Origin: Peptostreptococcaceae bacterium
GTDB taxonomy: Bacteria > Bacillota > Clostridia > Peptostreptococcales > Filifactoraceae
Reading direction: 5' to 3'
DNA length: 50,031 nt
Assembly (NCBI GenBank): GCA_030532905.1
Contig: JAUNKE010000001.1
Location: forward strand, 72,601 to 122,631
Made by a program: the position numbers and the translations under genes
Shown here: in pieces, positions 15,727 to 24,800 of the stretch
Position numbering within the stretch: position 1 is the first letter of the stretch
Layout of the letters: each line of letters starts with the position of its first letter
Notes under the pieces: generated by a model
Databases searched by the model: none
The model's input: only the letters and a program-made list of their open reading frames with translations
What the model was told of the DNA's origin: nothing

Positions 15727-16755
15727 TCAATTTTTGGATTTGATGGTGACGCTTTTGTTTCCATGTCCGTTTTGCTCGGTTTTTATTTTGAGCTCCGGAA
15801 TCGCTTGAAGAAATTTTTGAAACTGGGTGTAGCCGTAGTCGCGCACATTGAAGTTGGGATGTTTGTCTCGAAATATCTGGCACAGTTTGGAAAGTCCGAT
15901 TTTGTTGTTGGACTTTTTGACGATGCCGACAATTTCGGATTGCAAACTTTCTTCGCTCTCATGGGTGCTCAAAGTGGCATACATGGAATTGCCCTGTTGC
16001 TCCAATCGAATGAAGCTTTGGTTCTCCAAAAACTTGGAGAGCTTGCTGTATCCGTAGTTTCGAACATCGAAATCCGGATAGCGCTTGACGAGCAGATTGC
16101 CGAGTTCTCCGATGCTGATATTTTTTCCGTTTTCTTCTCGGTCGGAAAGTATCTTTTGGATGGTCTCGTTGATTTCTTTGAGCTCGCTGACGGTTTTTTC
16201 GTCACTTTTTTCATTTTTATCGAATTTCTCAAGTTTTTCGGATTTGATGAGTTTTTGATGCTCTACGCTGCGACCTTTGATTATCTCGCTGACATTTTTT
16301 TCTTCGCCCATATCGTCATCGGCTGCCAAAATATCGAGATATTTGAAAACATTGCAGGCGGCGCTGAATGCTTTCGGCGTTTTTTGCTCACCCATGCCGA
16401 CGACCATCATGCCGGATTCTTTGAGTCGAATCGCAAGTTTCGTAAAATCGGAGTCGCTCGATACGATGCAAAATCCTTCAACCATTTCCGAGTAAAGTAT
16501 ATCCATCGCGTCGATTATCATTGCGGAGTCGGTCGAATTTTTTCCCGATGAGTAGGAATATTGTTGTATCGGTGAAAATGCGTAGTCGGATAATACATTG
16601 CGCCAGCCGTTTGAGAGCGGCTGTGTCCAATCGGTATAAATCCTTTTGTAAGTGACGACGCCATAGTCGGATATTTCGTCCATAATATACTTTATGTATT
16701 TGGACGAAACATTCTCTGCGTCCACCAGGACCGCAAAGCGCTTTTCTTCTACCAT
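15727..16755 (-). CDS. NYN-domain (LabA/DUF88-type) protein with two OST-HTH/LOTUS domains
   Basis: The 342-residue protein starts with a NYN ribonuclease-like domain. It shows FAVLVDAENVS (D12), KNSTDSAMIIDAMDIL, VSSDSDFTKLAIRLKE and MVVGMGE, which carry the acidic residues typical of PIN-like nucleases. After a charged linker (about 175-225) come two copies of an OST-HTH (LOTUS) domain, each with the core YPDFDVRNYGYSKLSKFL or HPNFNVRDYGYTQFQKFL. LOTUS domains bind RNA. I start at 16755 because AAAGGAG lies 7 bases upstream. It is downstream of cbiB (44-base gap) in the kor gene run, an odd place for an RNA enzyme. Activity on RNA is inferred from the domains. Confidence 0.9.
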   Translation of the reverse strand: MVEEKRFAVLVDAENVSSKYIKYIMDEISDYGVVTYKRIYTDWTQPLSNGWRNVLSDYAFSPIQQYSYSSGKNSTDSAMIIDAMDILYSEMVEGFCIVSSDSDFTKLAIRLKESGMMVVGMGEQKTPKAFSAACNVFKYLDILAADDDMGEEKNVSEIIKGRSVEHQKLIKSEKLEKFDKNEKSDEKTVSELKEINETIQKILSDREENGKNISIGELGNLLVKRYPDFDVRNYGYSKLSKFLENQSFIRLEQQGNSMYATLSTHESEESLQSEIVGIVKKSNNKIGLSKLCQIFRDKHPNFNVRDYGYTQFQKFLQAIPELKIKTEQNGHGNKSVTIKSKN

Positions 16756-16799
16756 TGAATCACTCCTTTCGTTGAATTGTAATTTTTTCGGCTCGGAAA

Positions 16800-17816
16800 T
16801 TACCATAGCCGAATCTGATATCGCTGAATAGCCGATACGACAAGTATGAGAATATACATCATCAGCATGATGTCGGATGTCTTTCTCATAATTTCGGCTG
16901 AGCGTGTGATGTCTTCGGGCTCAAGCTCGCGCAATTTGTCACCGATGGTCGGTTTTTCAACAACTTCTCCAAAATAGACATTGGTTCCGCCGAGTTGTAC
17001 GCCCAATGCGCCCGCCATCGCACCTTCCGACCAGCCGGCATTGGGGCTCTTGTGATTCTTTCTGTCGCGCACCGCAATTTTTTGTGCGTCGTTGTAGGCA
17101 TAGCCTTTGATTGCGGAGCCGAAGATGAATCCTATCAGACTCAATCGCGCGGGAATGAAGTTGGCGATGTCGTCGATTTTTGCGGAGAAGTATCCGAGGT
17201 CGGCGTATTTTTCATTTTTGTATCCGACCATGGAGTCGAGCGTGTTGATTGCTTTGTATGCCATCATGAAGGGCGCTCCTCCAATCATCGCGTAAAACAG
17301 TGGCGCGGTCACGCCGTCCACGGTATTTTCCGCAACGGTTTCGACGGTCGCCCGAATGATTTCGCCAAATTTCAATTTGGTCGTGTCGCGTCCTACGAGG
17401 TAGCCGATTTGTTTGCGCGCGGCTGCCAAGTTTTTGTTTTTTACACATTCATACACTTTATTCGCTTCATCGGACAAACTTTTGCGCGCGATGCCCGTCC
17501 AGAGAATGACGGTCTGGATGAAAAATCCGAGATAAAAATTCGCACGAAAAGAAAAGCCGACCAAAAGCAGCGTGATGACAAAGGTAATTCCGACGGTGAT
17601 GAGCCATAGAATCAATCCGCCGATTTTAAGTGCCGATTTCGTTTTTGCAATTTGGCGTATGCCTTTTTCAGTTGCCGCGATAAGCTTTCCTATATATATA
17701 ACAGGATGGGGGAACCATTTCGGATCCCCCAGCAATTTATCAAGTATATAGGCGAGCATCATCGAAACAGGCAGCTGAAAAATCATCCAAAAGATTTCGT
17801 TTGATGCTTTTCCCAT
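16800..17816 (-). CDS. cbiB: Adenosylcobinamide-phosphate synthase (CbiB/CobD)
   Basis: CbiB attaches the aminopropanol arm to adenosylcobyric acid at the membrane, a late step of cobalamin synthesis. The 338-residue protein begins with a membrane segment and the family motif DKLLGDPKWFPHPVIYIGKLI. It then shows ATVETVAENTVDGVTAPLFYA, KAINTLDSMVGYKNEKY, PNAGWSEGAMAGALGVQLGG and a final membrane helix. All are characteristic. The ribosome site is weak (CAGGACT before ATG). The gene follows the oxidoreductase gamma subunit with an 8-base gap and precedes the NYN gene. No other cobalamin synthesis gene is in the window, so the rest must lie elsewhere. Confidence 0.94.
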   Translation of the reverse strand: MGKASNEIFWMIFQLPVSMMLAYILDKLLGDPKWFPHPVIYIGKLIAATEKGIRQIAKTKSALKIGGLILWLITVGITFVITLLLVGFSFRANFYLGFFIQTVILWTGIARKSLSDEANKVYECVKNKNLAAARKQIGYLVGRDTTKLKFGEIIRATVETVAENTVDGVTAPLFYAMIGGAPFMMAYKAINTLDSMVGYKNEKYADLGYFSAKIDDIANFIPARLSLIGFIFGSAIKGYAYNDAQKIAVRDRKNHKSPNAGWSEGAMAGALGVQLGGTNVYFGEVVEKPTIGDKLRELEPEDITRSAEIMRKTSDIMLMMYILILVVSAIQRYQIRLW

Positions 17817-17824
17817 AGTCCTGT

Positions 17825-18364
17825 CTACTTCTTATACTTATCCATTAGCTTGACACCTTCCGCAAAGGCTTGAAGATTGAGTTCTTCCGTCCCTTTCGGA
17901 ATTCGGTTGAGCATGGCGGTTTTGAGAGCGTCTTCACTGAGCCCCTCAATCACTTGGCTGAGTGCGCCCAATGCCACGATGTTGGTAACCATCGACTTGC
18001 CCAATTTTTCCATTGCCGTATCGATGATGGGCAGGCTGTAAACGGTTCTGGCTTTTGCCTCGTCGCCGGTCTGAACCATTTCGTCCACTACGCAGATTCC
18101 ACCATCTATTACTTCTCCATTATACTTGTCATAGGAGTCTTGTGTCAAAGCTAAAAATATATTCGGCTTCAAAACTTTTGTAAAATAAATTTCTTCATCG
18201 GAAATTACCACTTCCGCTTTGCTCGCGCCTCCTCGAGCTTCCGGTCCATAAGACTGGCTTTGGATGGCGTTTTTTCCCATTTCGATTCCCGCTTCGGCAA
18301 GCACAACGCCGATAAGAATTACTCCTTGTCCGCCGGAGCCGCTCAATCTGATTTCCGTTTTCAT
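17825..18364 (-). CDS. korC: 2-oxoacid:ferredoxin oxidoreductase gamma subunit (KorC/VorA-type)
   Basis: The 179-residue gamma subunit has GSGGQGVILIGVVLAEAG at its N-terminus. SYGPEARGGASKAEVVISD follows, as in gamma subunits of the pyruvate/2-oxoacid ferredoxin oxidoreductase family. The complex oxidatively decarboxylates a 2-oxoacid to its acyl-CoA and reduces ferredoxin. It starts with TAAGGAGG upstream of ATG, 10 bases after the beta subunit stop. The four genes delta, alpha, beta and gamma are consecutive. Whether 2-oxoglutarate or branched-chain 2-oxoacids are preferred cannot be settled by eye; the symbol is used for the architecture. Confidence 0.9.
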   Translation of the reverse strand: MKTEIRLSGSGGQGVILIGVVLAEAGIEMGKNAIQSQSYGPEARGGASKAEVVISDEEIYFTKVLKPNIFLALTQDSYDKYNGEVIDGGICVVDEMVQTGDEAKARTVYSLPIIDTAMEKLGKSMVTNIVALGALSQVIEGLSEDALKTAMLNRIPKGTEELNLQAFAEGVKLMDKYKK

Positions 18365-18374
18365 CTCGCCCTCC

Positions 18375-19190
18375 TTATGCCTGTGCCGCTTCTATAATAT
18401 GTTGATACATTTCGGTGTACTCCGGCTCTTGCTTGTTGACATATTCGCCCATCAGTCTTTTGCCGATCAACTGTTCTTCGGTCATTTTTTCCGCCGCTTT
18501 TTTGTCCACATAGGTGTCTTTCATAAATTTGAAAAGCTCCGGTGCGGAACCGATTTTATTTTTTCTACCGTAGTAGGTCGGGCAGCCACTCATTCCTTCG
18601 ATGACGGCAAAGCCTTTGTGCTGTAATCCTTTTTTGACATAGCCGGACATCGCTTTGGCATGGTATGCGGTCGAGCGCGCTACATAGGTTGCTCCCGCTC
18701 CTACCGCCAATTCGCAAATGTCGAACGGTCTATCGATATTTCCAAACGGCGCGGTCGTTCCTTTGTCGTTGGTCGGTGTCGTCGGTGAATATTGTCCGCC
18801 CGTCATTCCGTAGATATTGTTGTTGAAGATGACGGCGGTGATGTCGATATTTCTTCGGCATGCATGAATCAAGTGGTTTCCTCCGATGGCGGAGCTGTCG
18901 CCGTCTCCCATGATGCAAAGTACATGCAAGTCCGGATTCGCCAATTTGACGCCGGTTGCAAATGCGAGTGCTCGTCCGTGCGTCGTGTGTAATGTGGAAT
19001 AGTCCATGTATCCACCCGCACGAGAGGAACATCCGATTCCTGAAACGATGACCACTTTGTTTTTATCCAATCCTAATTCTTCAATCGCCGTGGTGATGGA
19101 TTTCATCAATACCCCATGCCCGCAGCCCGGACACCAGATATGCGGAAGGCGATTGGCTCTGAAATTGTTTAATATATGTTGACTAGGCAT
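18375..19190 (-). CDS. korB: 2-oxoacid:ferredoxin oxidoreductase beta subunit (thiamine diphosphate-binding)
   Basis: The 271-residue beta subunit carries thiamine diphosphate and an iron-sulfur cluster. It shows HIWCPGCGHGVLMKS near the N-terminus with cluster cysteines. The TPP motif GDGDSSAIGGNHLIHACRRN...VIFNNNIYGMTGGQ is complete (GDG...NN). The start overlaps the alpha subunit stop by 8 bases, with GGAGG well placed before ATG, so translation is coupled. The size and motif order fit the Kor/Vor group of 2-oxoacid oxidoreductases rather than the single-chain pyruvate enzyme. Confidence 0.93.
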   Translation of the reverse strand: MPSQHILNNFRANRLPHIWCPGCGHGVLMKSITTAIEELGLDKNKVVIVSGIGCSSRAGGYMDYSTLHTTHGRALAFATGVKLANPDLHVLCIMGDGDSSAIGGNHLIHACRRNIDITAVIFNNNIYGMTGGQYSPTTPTNDKGTTAPFGNIDRPFDICELAVGAGATYVARSTAYHAKAMSGYVKKGLQHKGFAVIEGMSGCPTYYGRKNKIGSAPELFKFMKDTYVDKKAAEKMTEEQLIGKRLMGEYVNKQEPEYTEMYQHIIEAAQA

Positions 19191-20325
19191 TTTTTACCTC
19201 CAAATATCTCTCTTTGATTTCGCTCGGCGTAATTACTTCTCCGTTGGCTTTGTAGATTCCGTGAATCTTGGTCTTGTCGTCCGCCGCCAATTTGACTTCC
19301 TGAAGCATTTGTCCGAGGTTCATTTCAATCACGAATACGCGATGTTTTGCACAAATATCCCGCACCTGTTTTTCAGGGAATGGCCATACGGTTTTCGGAA
19401 TGAACAGTCCGACCTTATGTCCTTCTTCACGAAGCTCGACAACGGCTTCTTTGACGGAGCGCACCATGCCGCCGAATGCGATGAAAATTTCTTCGGCATC
19501 GTCCATCATAAATTCTTCATAGACATTGATGTCGATGTCGTAGTTGTCCGAGATTTTGGTCATCATCCGGTCGAGCTGCTTGCCCGCCATCGTCGTGTTG
19601 TTGGTCGGGAATCCCGTTTCGTCATGGAAAAGTCCCGTAATATTGTATCGATAGCCTGAGCCGAATGGTGCAAGCGGCGATACTTTTTCGCTCAAAGAGA
19701 ACGGTTTGTATTCGGACGGCTCACAATCCGGCAGTCTGCGCTCGATTACTTCAAGCTCGCCCGGCTCCGGAATTTCAATGTTCTCGCGCAAGTGTCCGAT
19801 GATTTCGTCCATCAGCAAGATGACCGGTGTTCTATATTTTTCAGCAAGGTTGAATGCCTTGACGGTTAAATCAAAAGTTTCTCTTACGGAAGTCGGCGAA
19901 AGCGCAATAATCGGGTGGTCGCCATGCGTTCCCCATTTCGCCTGTTGATAATCGCCCTGTGACGGTGAAGTCGGCAATCCCGTCGATGGACCGCAGCGCT
20001 GAACATCAACTACGACGCAAGGAATTTCCGCAATGCATGCGTAGCCCAAATTCTCCTGCTTGAGCGAGAATCCCGGTCCCGATGTCGCGGTCATGGATTT
20101 GAGTCCCGCCACCGAGCCGCCGATACAAGCCGCCATTCCTCCGATTTCATCTTCCATTTGTATAAATTTGCCACCCACTTTCGGCAACAGGAGTGCAGAC
20201 AGCTCTGCAATTTCCGTTGACGGCGTGATCGGATAGCCTGCAAAAAAACGCATCCCGGCATACAATGCTCCGTTTACGCATGCCTCATTGCCCTGCATCA
20301 ACACTTTCTTCTTCGTCTTACTCAT
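19183..20325 (-). CDS. korA: 2-oxoacid:ferredoxin oxidoreductase alpha subunit
   Basis: The 380-residue alpha subunit starts MSKTKKKVLMQGNEACVNGALYAGMRFFAGYPITPSTEI, with the pyrimidine-domain motif GYPITPSTE. It contains IQMEDEIGG and TATSGPGFSL, and the later QRCGPSTGLPTSPSQGD loop. These are the family's substrate and cofactor contacts. The C-terminal domain includes AFGGMVRSVKEAV. The ribosome site GGAGG lies before ATG, and the start overlaps the ferredoxin subunit stop by 8 bases. Annotators call this layout either 2-oxoglutarate (Kor) or 3-methyl-2-oxobutanoate (Vor) oxidoreductase, and I cannot decide between them. Confidence 0.93.
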   Translation of the reverse strand: MSKTKKKVLMQGNEACVNGALYAGMRFFAGYPITPSTEIAELSALLLPKVGGKFIQMEDEIGGMAACIGGSVAGLKSMTATSGPGFSLKQENLGYACIAEIPCVVVDVQRCGPSTGLPTSPSQGDYQQAKWGTHGDHPIIALSPTSVRETFDLTVKAFNLAEKYRTPVILLMDEIIGHLRENIEIPEPGELEVIERRLPDCEPSEYKPFSLSEKVSPLAPFGSGYRYNITGLFHDETGFPTNNTTMAGKQLDRMMTKISDNYDIDINVYEEFMMDDAEEIFIAFGGMVRSVKEAVVELREEGHKVGLFIPKTVWPFPEKQVRDICAKHRVFVIEMNLGQMLQEVKLAADDKTKIHGIYKANGEVITPSEIKERYLEVKNA

Positions 20326-20521
20326 TTGTTTCCTCCACTATCTCATCCAAATAAATTGCATAATCCGGACATCTCAATTCGCATTGACCACATTTGATAC
20401 AATCCTCCGGTCGTGCGATTTTAATTTTTCCATGCTCGATTTCGAGCACCTGTTTTGGACAAAACGCGACGCAAACGCCACAGCCCTTGCACCAGGAAAC
20501 ATTGGTTATCAGTTTTTTCAC
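20318..20521 (-). CDS. korD: 2-oxoacid:ferredoxin oxidoreductase delta (ferredoxin-like) subunit
   Basis: This small 2x[4Fe-4S] protein of 67 residues has two complete CxxCxxCxxxCP motifs, CKGCGVCVAFCP and CIKCGQCELRCP. It passes electrons from the oxidoreductase to ferredoxin. I start it at a GTG (20521) because GGAGGGAG is 5 bases upstream. The in-frame ATG further out lacks a ribosome site. It is the first gene of the run and overlaps the alpha subunit by 8 bases. A TATAAT at 20561-20556 lies just upstream as a likely -10, without a convincing -35. Confidence 0.9.
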   Translation of the reverse strand: MKKLITNVSWCKGCGVCVAFCPKQVLEIEHGKIKIARPEDCIKCGQCELRCPDYAIYLDEIVEETNE

Positions 20522-20555
20522 AGTTTCTCCCTCCAATTTTGATGGCAATGCCTTC

Positions 20556-20561
20556 ATTATA
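20556..20561 (-). promoter_or_regulatory. Probable -10 element of the kor operon
   Basis: TATAAT on the minus strand lies 35 bases before the korD start. The nearest -35-like hexamer (TTGTCA) is 19 bases away, so the promoter is weak or activator-dependent. Confidence 0.4.
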
Positions 20562-20601
20562 AACAAAACCTTCGAATGAATGACAAACAATTTTAAGCTC
20601 G

Positions 20602-20672
20602 GACAGTCGCCGCTCTTTTGCGAGTGAGCGGTAAAGCTTCCTTAATACAGTGTTATCGGAAGCATATCTGTC
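20602..20672. other. Potential three-way-junction structured element upstream of kor
   Basis: GACAG (20602-20606) pairs with CTGTC (20668-20672) and encloses two hairpins: CCGCTC/GAGCGG (20610-20631) and GCTTCC/GGAAGC (20636-20663). It lies beyond the inferred kor -10 and outside any gene. No promoter or T tract links it clearly to either strand. Confidence 0.4.
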
Positions 20673-21702
20673 AAAATGCAGTTTTGTATGTTGAACTCAC
20701 CTAATGAAATCCAAAACAAAATCCGCTTTCATCTCGCGATTTCTACCCGAAACCCATCTCTTTGAAATTCAAATCATCCTCTTTTCAACCCGATTCGAAG
20801 TTCATTTCGCAGATGAATTTACAATCATTCGCCATTGTTTGATTCATTCTCAATTAGATATCGTCAATACCTAGAGTTATTTTAGCACCATTGTCTGAAA
20901 ACAGCAATAAAAATTTCATCACGAAGTCTTCTTGCAAGTGGAATCTGCAAATTTTCACTCTCAACTTGCAAAAGGATTTTTCTTTTTCATTTTCATTACG
21001 GCAACTATCGTTTCACTTTTTCTTTATCGAATTTTATTCTTTAACTCACATTTTCCACAAATACATTAAAACAAGCAAAACATAGTTCTTTGCTCGGATT
21101 TGATTTTTGCATTTTCACTTCGTATTTGCGTTGTCGCTTTTCGATAAAAAATGCAAGAGCCCATCTTGCAAACTGCAGTATTTTTTATAATTCGATTATA
21201 AGTTTCAAAAGGCAACTTGATTTTATTGGCATTCTTTTCACTCTTGATTTTCGACCTGTGATGAAATGCGAATCCCGCACTTTGATTCATCATCGTCTTT
21301 TGCAAATTCAGTACGAATCTTTCATTCAACATCACAAAATAACTTACCTCTTGCCATTCTATTCCGAACGCAAAATCAAAATTAATTATGCCGCCTTTTT
21401 TATAGAATCTTGTTTTGATATTCCCTTGCATTTAGGATTTTGAATTTATATATGTCGTTTATTCATCTGTGAAATTCAATAATTTCCCCGGAAATTAAAT
21501 TTTAATTTTCTATTACAAATATGCCTTTGTTTTTAATATTTTGAGGCTACAATCCTGATTTGAATATTCTTTGTCAAGAGCTTTTTATAAAAATTTTTTT
21601 CTAACTAGCCACCACTTAATTCCAATTCAAGCAGAAATGTTTGTAATCACTAGGTTTCACTTCGGTAATCAAATGCGTCTCATTTTTAATTAACAGTTGA
21701 TT
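20673..21702. other. AT-rich gap without recognisable gene
   Basis: About 1 kb is visibly AT-richer than the flanking genes. The open frames on both strands overlap each other, lack ribosome sites and give low-complexity protein. I see no RNA gene, no transposase remnant and no repeat shared with other parts of the window. It ends at the promoter of the adhesin gene. Confidence 0.6.
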
Positions 21703-21731
21703 TTGTGCCTCGTTTTATGGTAAAATATAAT
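21703..21731 (+). promoter_or_regulatory. Promoter of the CnaB-repeat adhesin gene
   Basis: TTGTGC (21703-21708), a 17-base spacer and TATAAT (21726-21731) stand on the plus strand. It would give an untranslated leader of about 160 bases before the ATG at 21899. No attenuator hairpin is evident in that leader. Confidence 0.65.
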
Positions 21732-21898
21732 CTCAATAAGTCCGTTAAGTAAAGAAGTCGAAGTGGATATTCGAAATTTGATTTCCACTTGCGAAACAGA
21801 GTTCATAATGACATGTTTATTCTAATGTTTTTACATCTTAGGCTTTACTTCAGAACAGACATTGATTTTATATTTTTATAGCTCGAAAGGGGGAAAAA

Positions 21899-24800
21899 AT
21901 GAAAAAACGAGCAATAGGCAAGATATTATTGTCGATCACGATGATCATTTCTTTATTCGTGACGACGGTAATGCCAACCCAGGCGTCTTATGCGAATGGA
22001 CGAAACATCGGTGATTCCATAACCGAAATTTATTTATCGCATAAGGGTTCATCCGACAAGCCGGCGGATAACAAATTTCAACGCTACGAAGAGGTGCGAA
22101 TCAATATCAACTGGGACGCATCTCGCTACACGGACCTTGTAGGCGGAGATTATCTTCGAATCAATCTTCCGCAAAATATGCAACTGTCAAGACAAGGTGA
22201 TTTGGATCTAAAAATCGGAGACAAGGTGGTCGGAAAAGCAAGTTTCGATGTCCAAAGCGGTGGTGGCGGCTCCATCACGATGACGCTTACGGACGAAGTA
22301 AACGGGCTTGAGAATGTGAAGGGAAATCTTTACGCATTTGCAACATTTCTTGTAGATGACTCTTATAACACGGATGTTACTTTTCCTTTTCAAGTAGAAG
22401 GAAATCAGACTTTTTCACTTACTCATTTTATCGAGTATATTACAAATGATGTTTCCAACGAGGTTCTCGTGAAGTGGGAAGATCGTGGAGCGCGTTCTTT
22501 GGCGGACAATACGGTTGGCTGGTTTATCCGATTGAATCTCGGAAAGAAAAATCTCAACGGCGCAACGATTCATGACCGTATCCAAACTGAAAACGCAACT
22601 TACAGACAGGATCTCGGTCCGATTATCGCATTGCAGGCATACAATAATGCGGGCGAATGGATCGGTGCTCCGGACAATAATCAACGACTTGTTGAAGGTA
22701 AGGACTACACCGTAAGCTACGGCAAAGACGGTATGTCGATGGATATTACTTTTATCAGTGATGTAATTAACGGTAAGCAGGCGAAAGTTTCTTATTACAC
22801 AACTTATCCCGTTTTCTCGACAACAATTACAAATGACGCAAAAATCGTTGCAAGCGACGGCAGCATTTTAGGACATGATTCGTCGAGCGCAATCAATTTG
22901 GATGGTGCCGGCGGAAATATCATCGGTACGAAAAAAGGTCAAATTCGAATTATCAACAAAGAGAAAGATGCTTTGGTGATGCTTGAAGGCGGCGAGTTTA
23001 ATATTGAAGGTGTCGGCAAATTAGTGACCGGACCGGACGGAACGGTAACTTCCGGGCTTCTTAAACCGGGGGATTACAAAGTAACGCAAACCAAAGCAAA
23101 AGACGGTTACAAGATCGATACTACGGAGCATACCGTAACGGTTCCTTTTGAAGCGGTTGTCGAGCTGGTTGTTGAAAACGAAAAAATTACGGTGGCTCCA
23201 ACAAAAGGAAGCCTCAAGGTCAAAAATATCGATAAAGAAACCAAGGCTCCTTTGCAAAACGGTGTTTTCAAACTTTATATGCCGAACGGTGAGCAAGGAT
23301 TTACGATTACCGCAGCTGACGGTACCGAAGTATTTACCGATCTTGAGCCGGGCAGCTACACCGTTTACCAGGAAACAGCTCCAAACGGATATCAGCAGGA
23401 AAAAGATACCGTAACGGTTTTGGTCAATGCGGGTGAAGAATCCGAAATTATCATCGAGAATACGAAGATTCCGCCGAAACCGACAACAGGTAAAATCAAA
23501 CTTATCAACTTGGATTCCAAAACGAATGCGCCTTTGAAAAACGGTGTATTCAAAATTACAGGACCAAGTGTGGATTTAACCGTTACGATCACGGATGCTG
23601 ACGGCTCCATGGAAACGCAGGAGTTGCCGGCAGGAAAATATACCATTGTTCAAATTACCGAGCCGGACGGCGACTATCTACCGAACAAAAATGCGGTGGA
23701 AGTGGATGTCGTTGCAGGCGAGACGGTTTCCGCAACCATTAAAAACGAGAAGAAACCGGCACCGCCGACAACCGGACAGATTCGAATTACGAATCAGGAA
23801 GAAGGTGGGGCTCCAAAACTTCTGGACAATGCGGAATTTGAAATTACTACACCGAAGGGCGATAAATTCAAAGTTACAACTCCGGACGGGGTAGTGCTTA
23901 CAAAACAACTTGAGCCGGGCGTTTATACGATTCGTCAAGTTACTCCGCCAACCGGAGATTACAAACTCAACGAAAATGAGTATCAGGCTCAGGTAACCGC
24001 AGGCAATATTACGGCAATTATCATTCTGAACAAAAAGAATGTCGTTCCGCCTCCTGCTCCTACCAAAGGAAATCTAAAGATTACAAATATGGATAAGAAT
24101 GAAGATAAACTTCTTCTAAATGCGGAATTTGCAATCTTTAACGAAGCGGGAGACAAGATTGAAACCGTAAAAACCGAGCAGGGATTTGTTGTTAAAGAAG
24201 AACTTGCTCCGGGCGTTTACAAAGTAAAACAGGTAAAAGCACCGGATGGCGAATATAAATTGAATCCACAGGAACAAAGCGCAACCGTCGAAGCCGGAAA
24301 GACAGCGGAAGTTGTTATCCGAAATGAAAAGACACCGGCTGCTCCTCAAAAAGGTAAGCTTCGTATCGTAAACAAAGACAAGAATGACGACAAGTTGCTT
24401 ACCAATGCACAATTCGAAGTTTCAGCTGCCGACGGTTCGAAGTTTACAATTTCTACAAATGACGGAAAAGTTGAGACCGGCGAATTGGATCCGGGAATGT
24501 ACACTGTAAAACAGATCATTCCACCGGCTGATTACAAATTGAACGACAGCCCTGAAGTCGTCGAAGTAAAAGTCGGCGAAACGGCGGAAGTCGTTATCAA
24601 GAACGAAAAATTGCCGGCGACGGAAGGAAAGATTCAGATTACCAACTTGGATAAAAAAGACAATACACCGCTTACCGGTGGCGTATTCAAGATAACGGGC
24701 AACAATGTTGATGTTACGCTTACCGTAACGGAGTCAAACGGTATTGTCATCTCCGGCGCAATCGCTCCGGGCGAGTACAGTATCGTTCAGACAACGGCAC

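Noticed and set aside
20891..21443. Overlapping open frames on both strands in the AT-rich gap before the adhesin
   Set aside because: Low-complexity products, mutual overlap, no ribosome sites and no recognisable motif.
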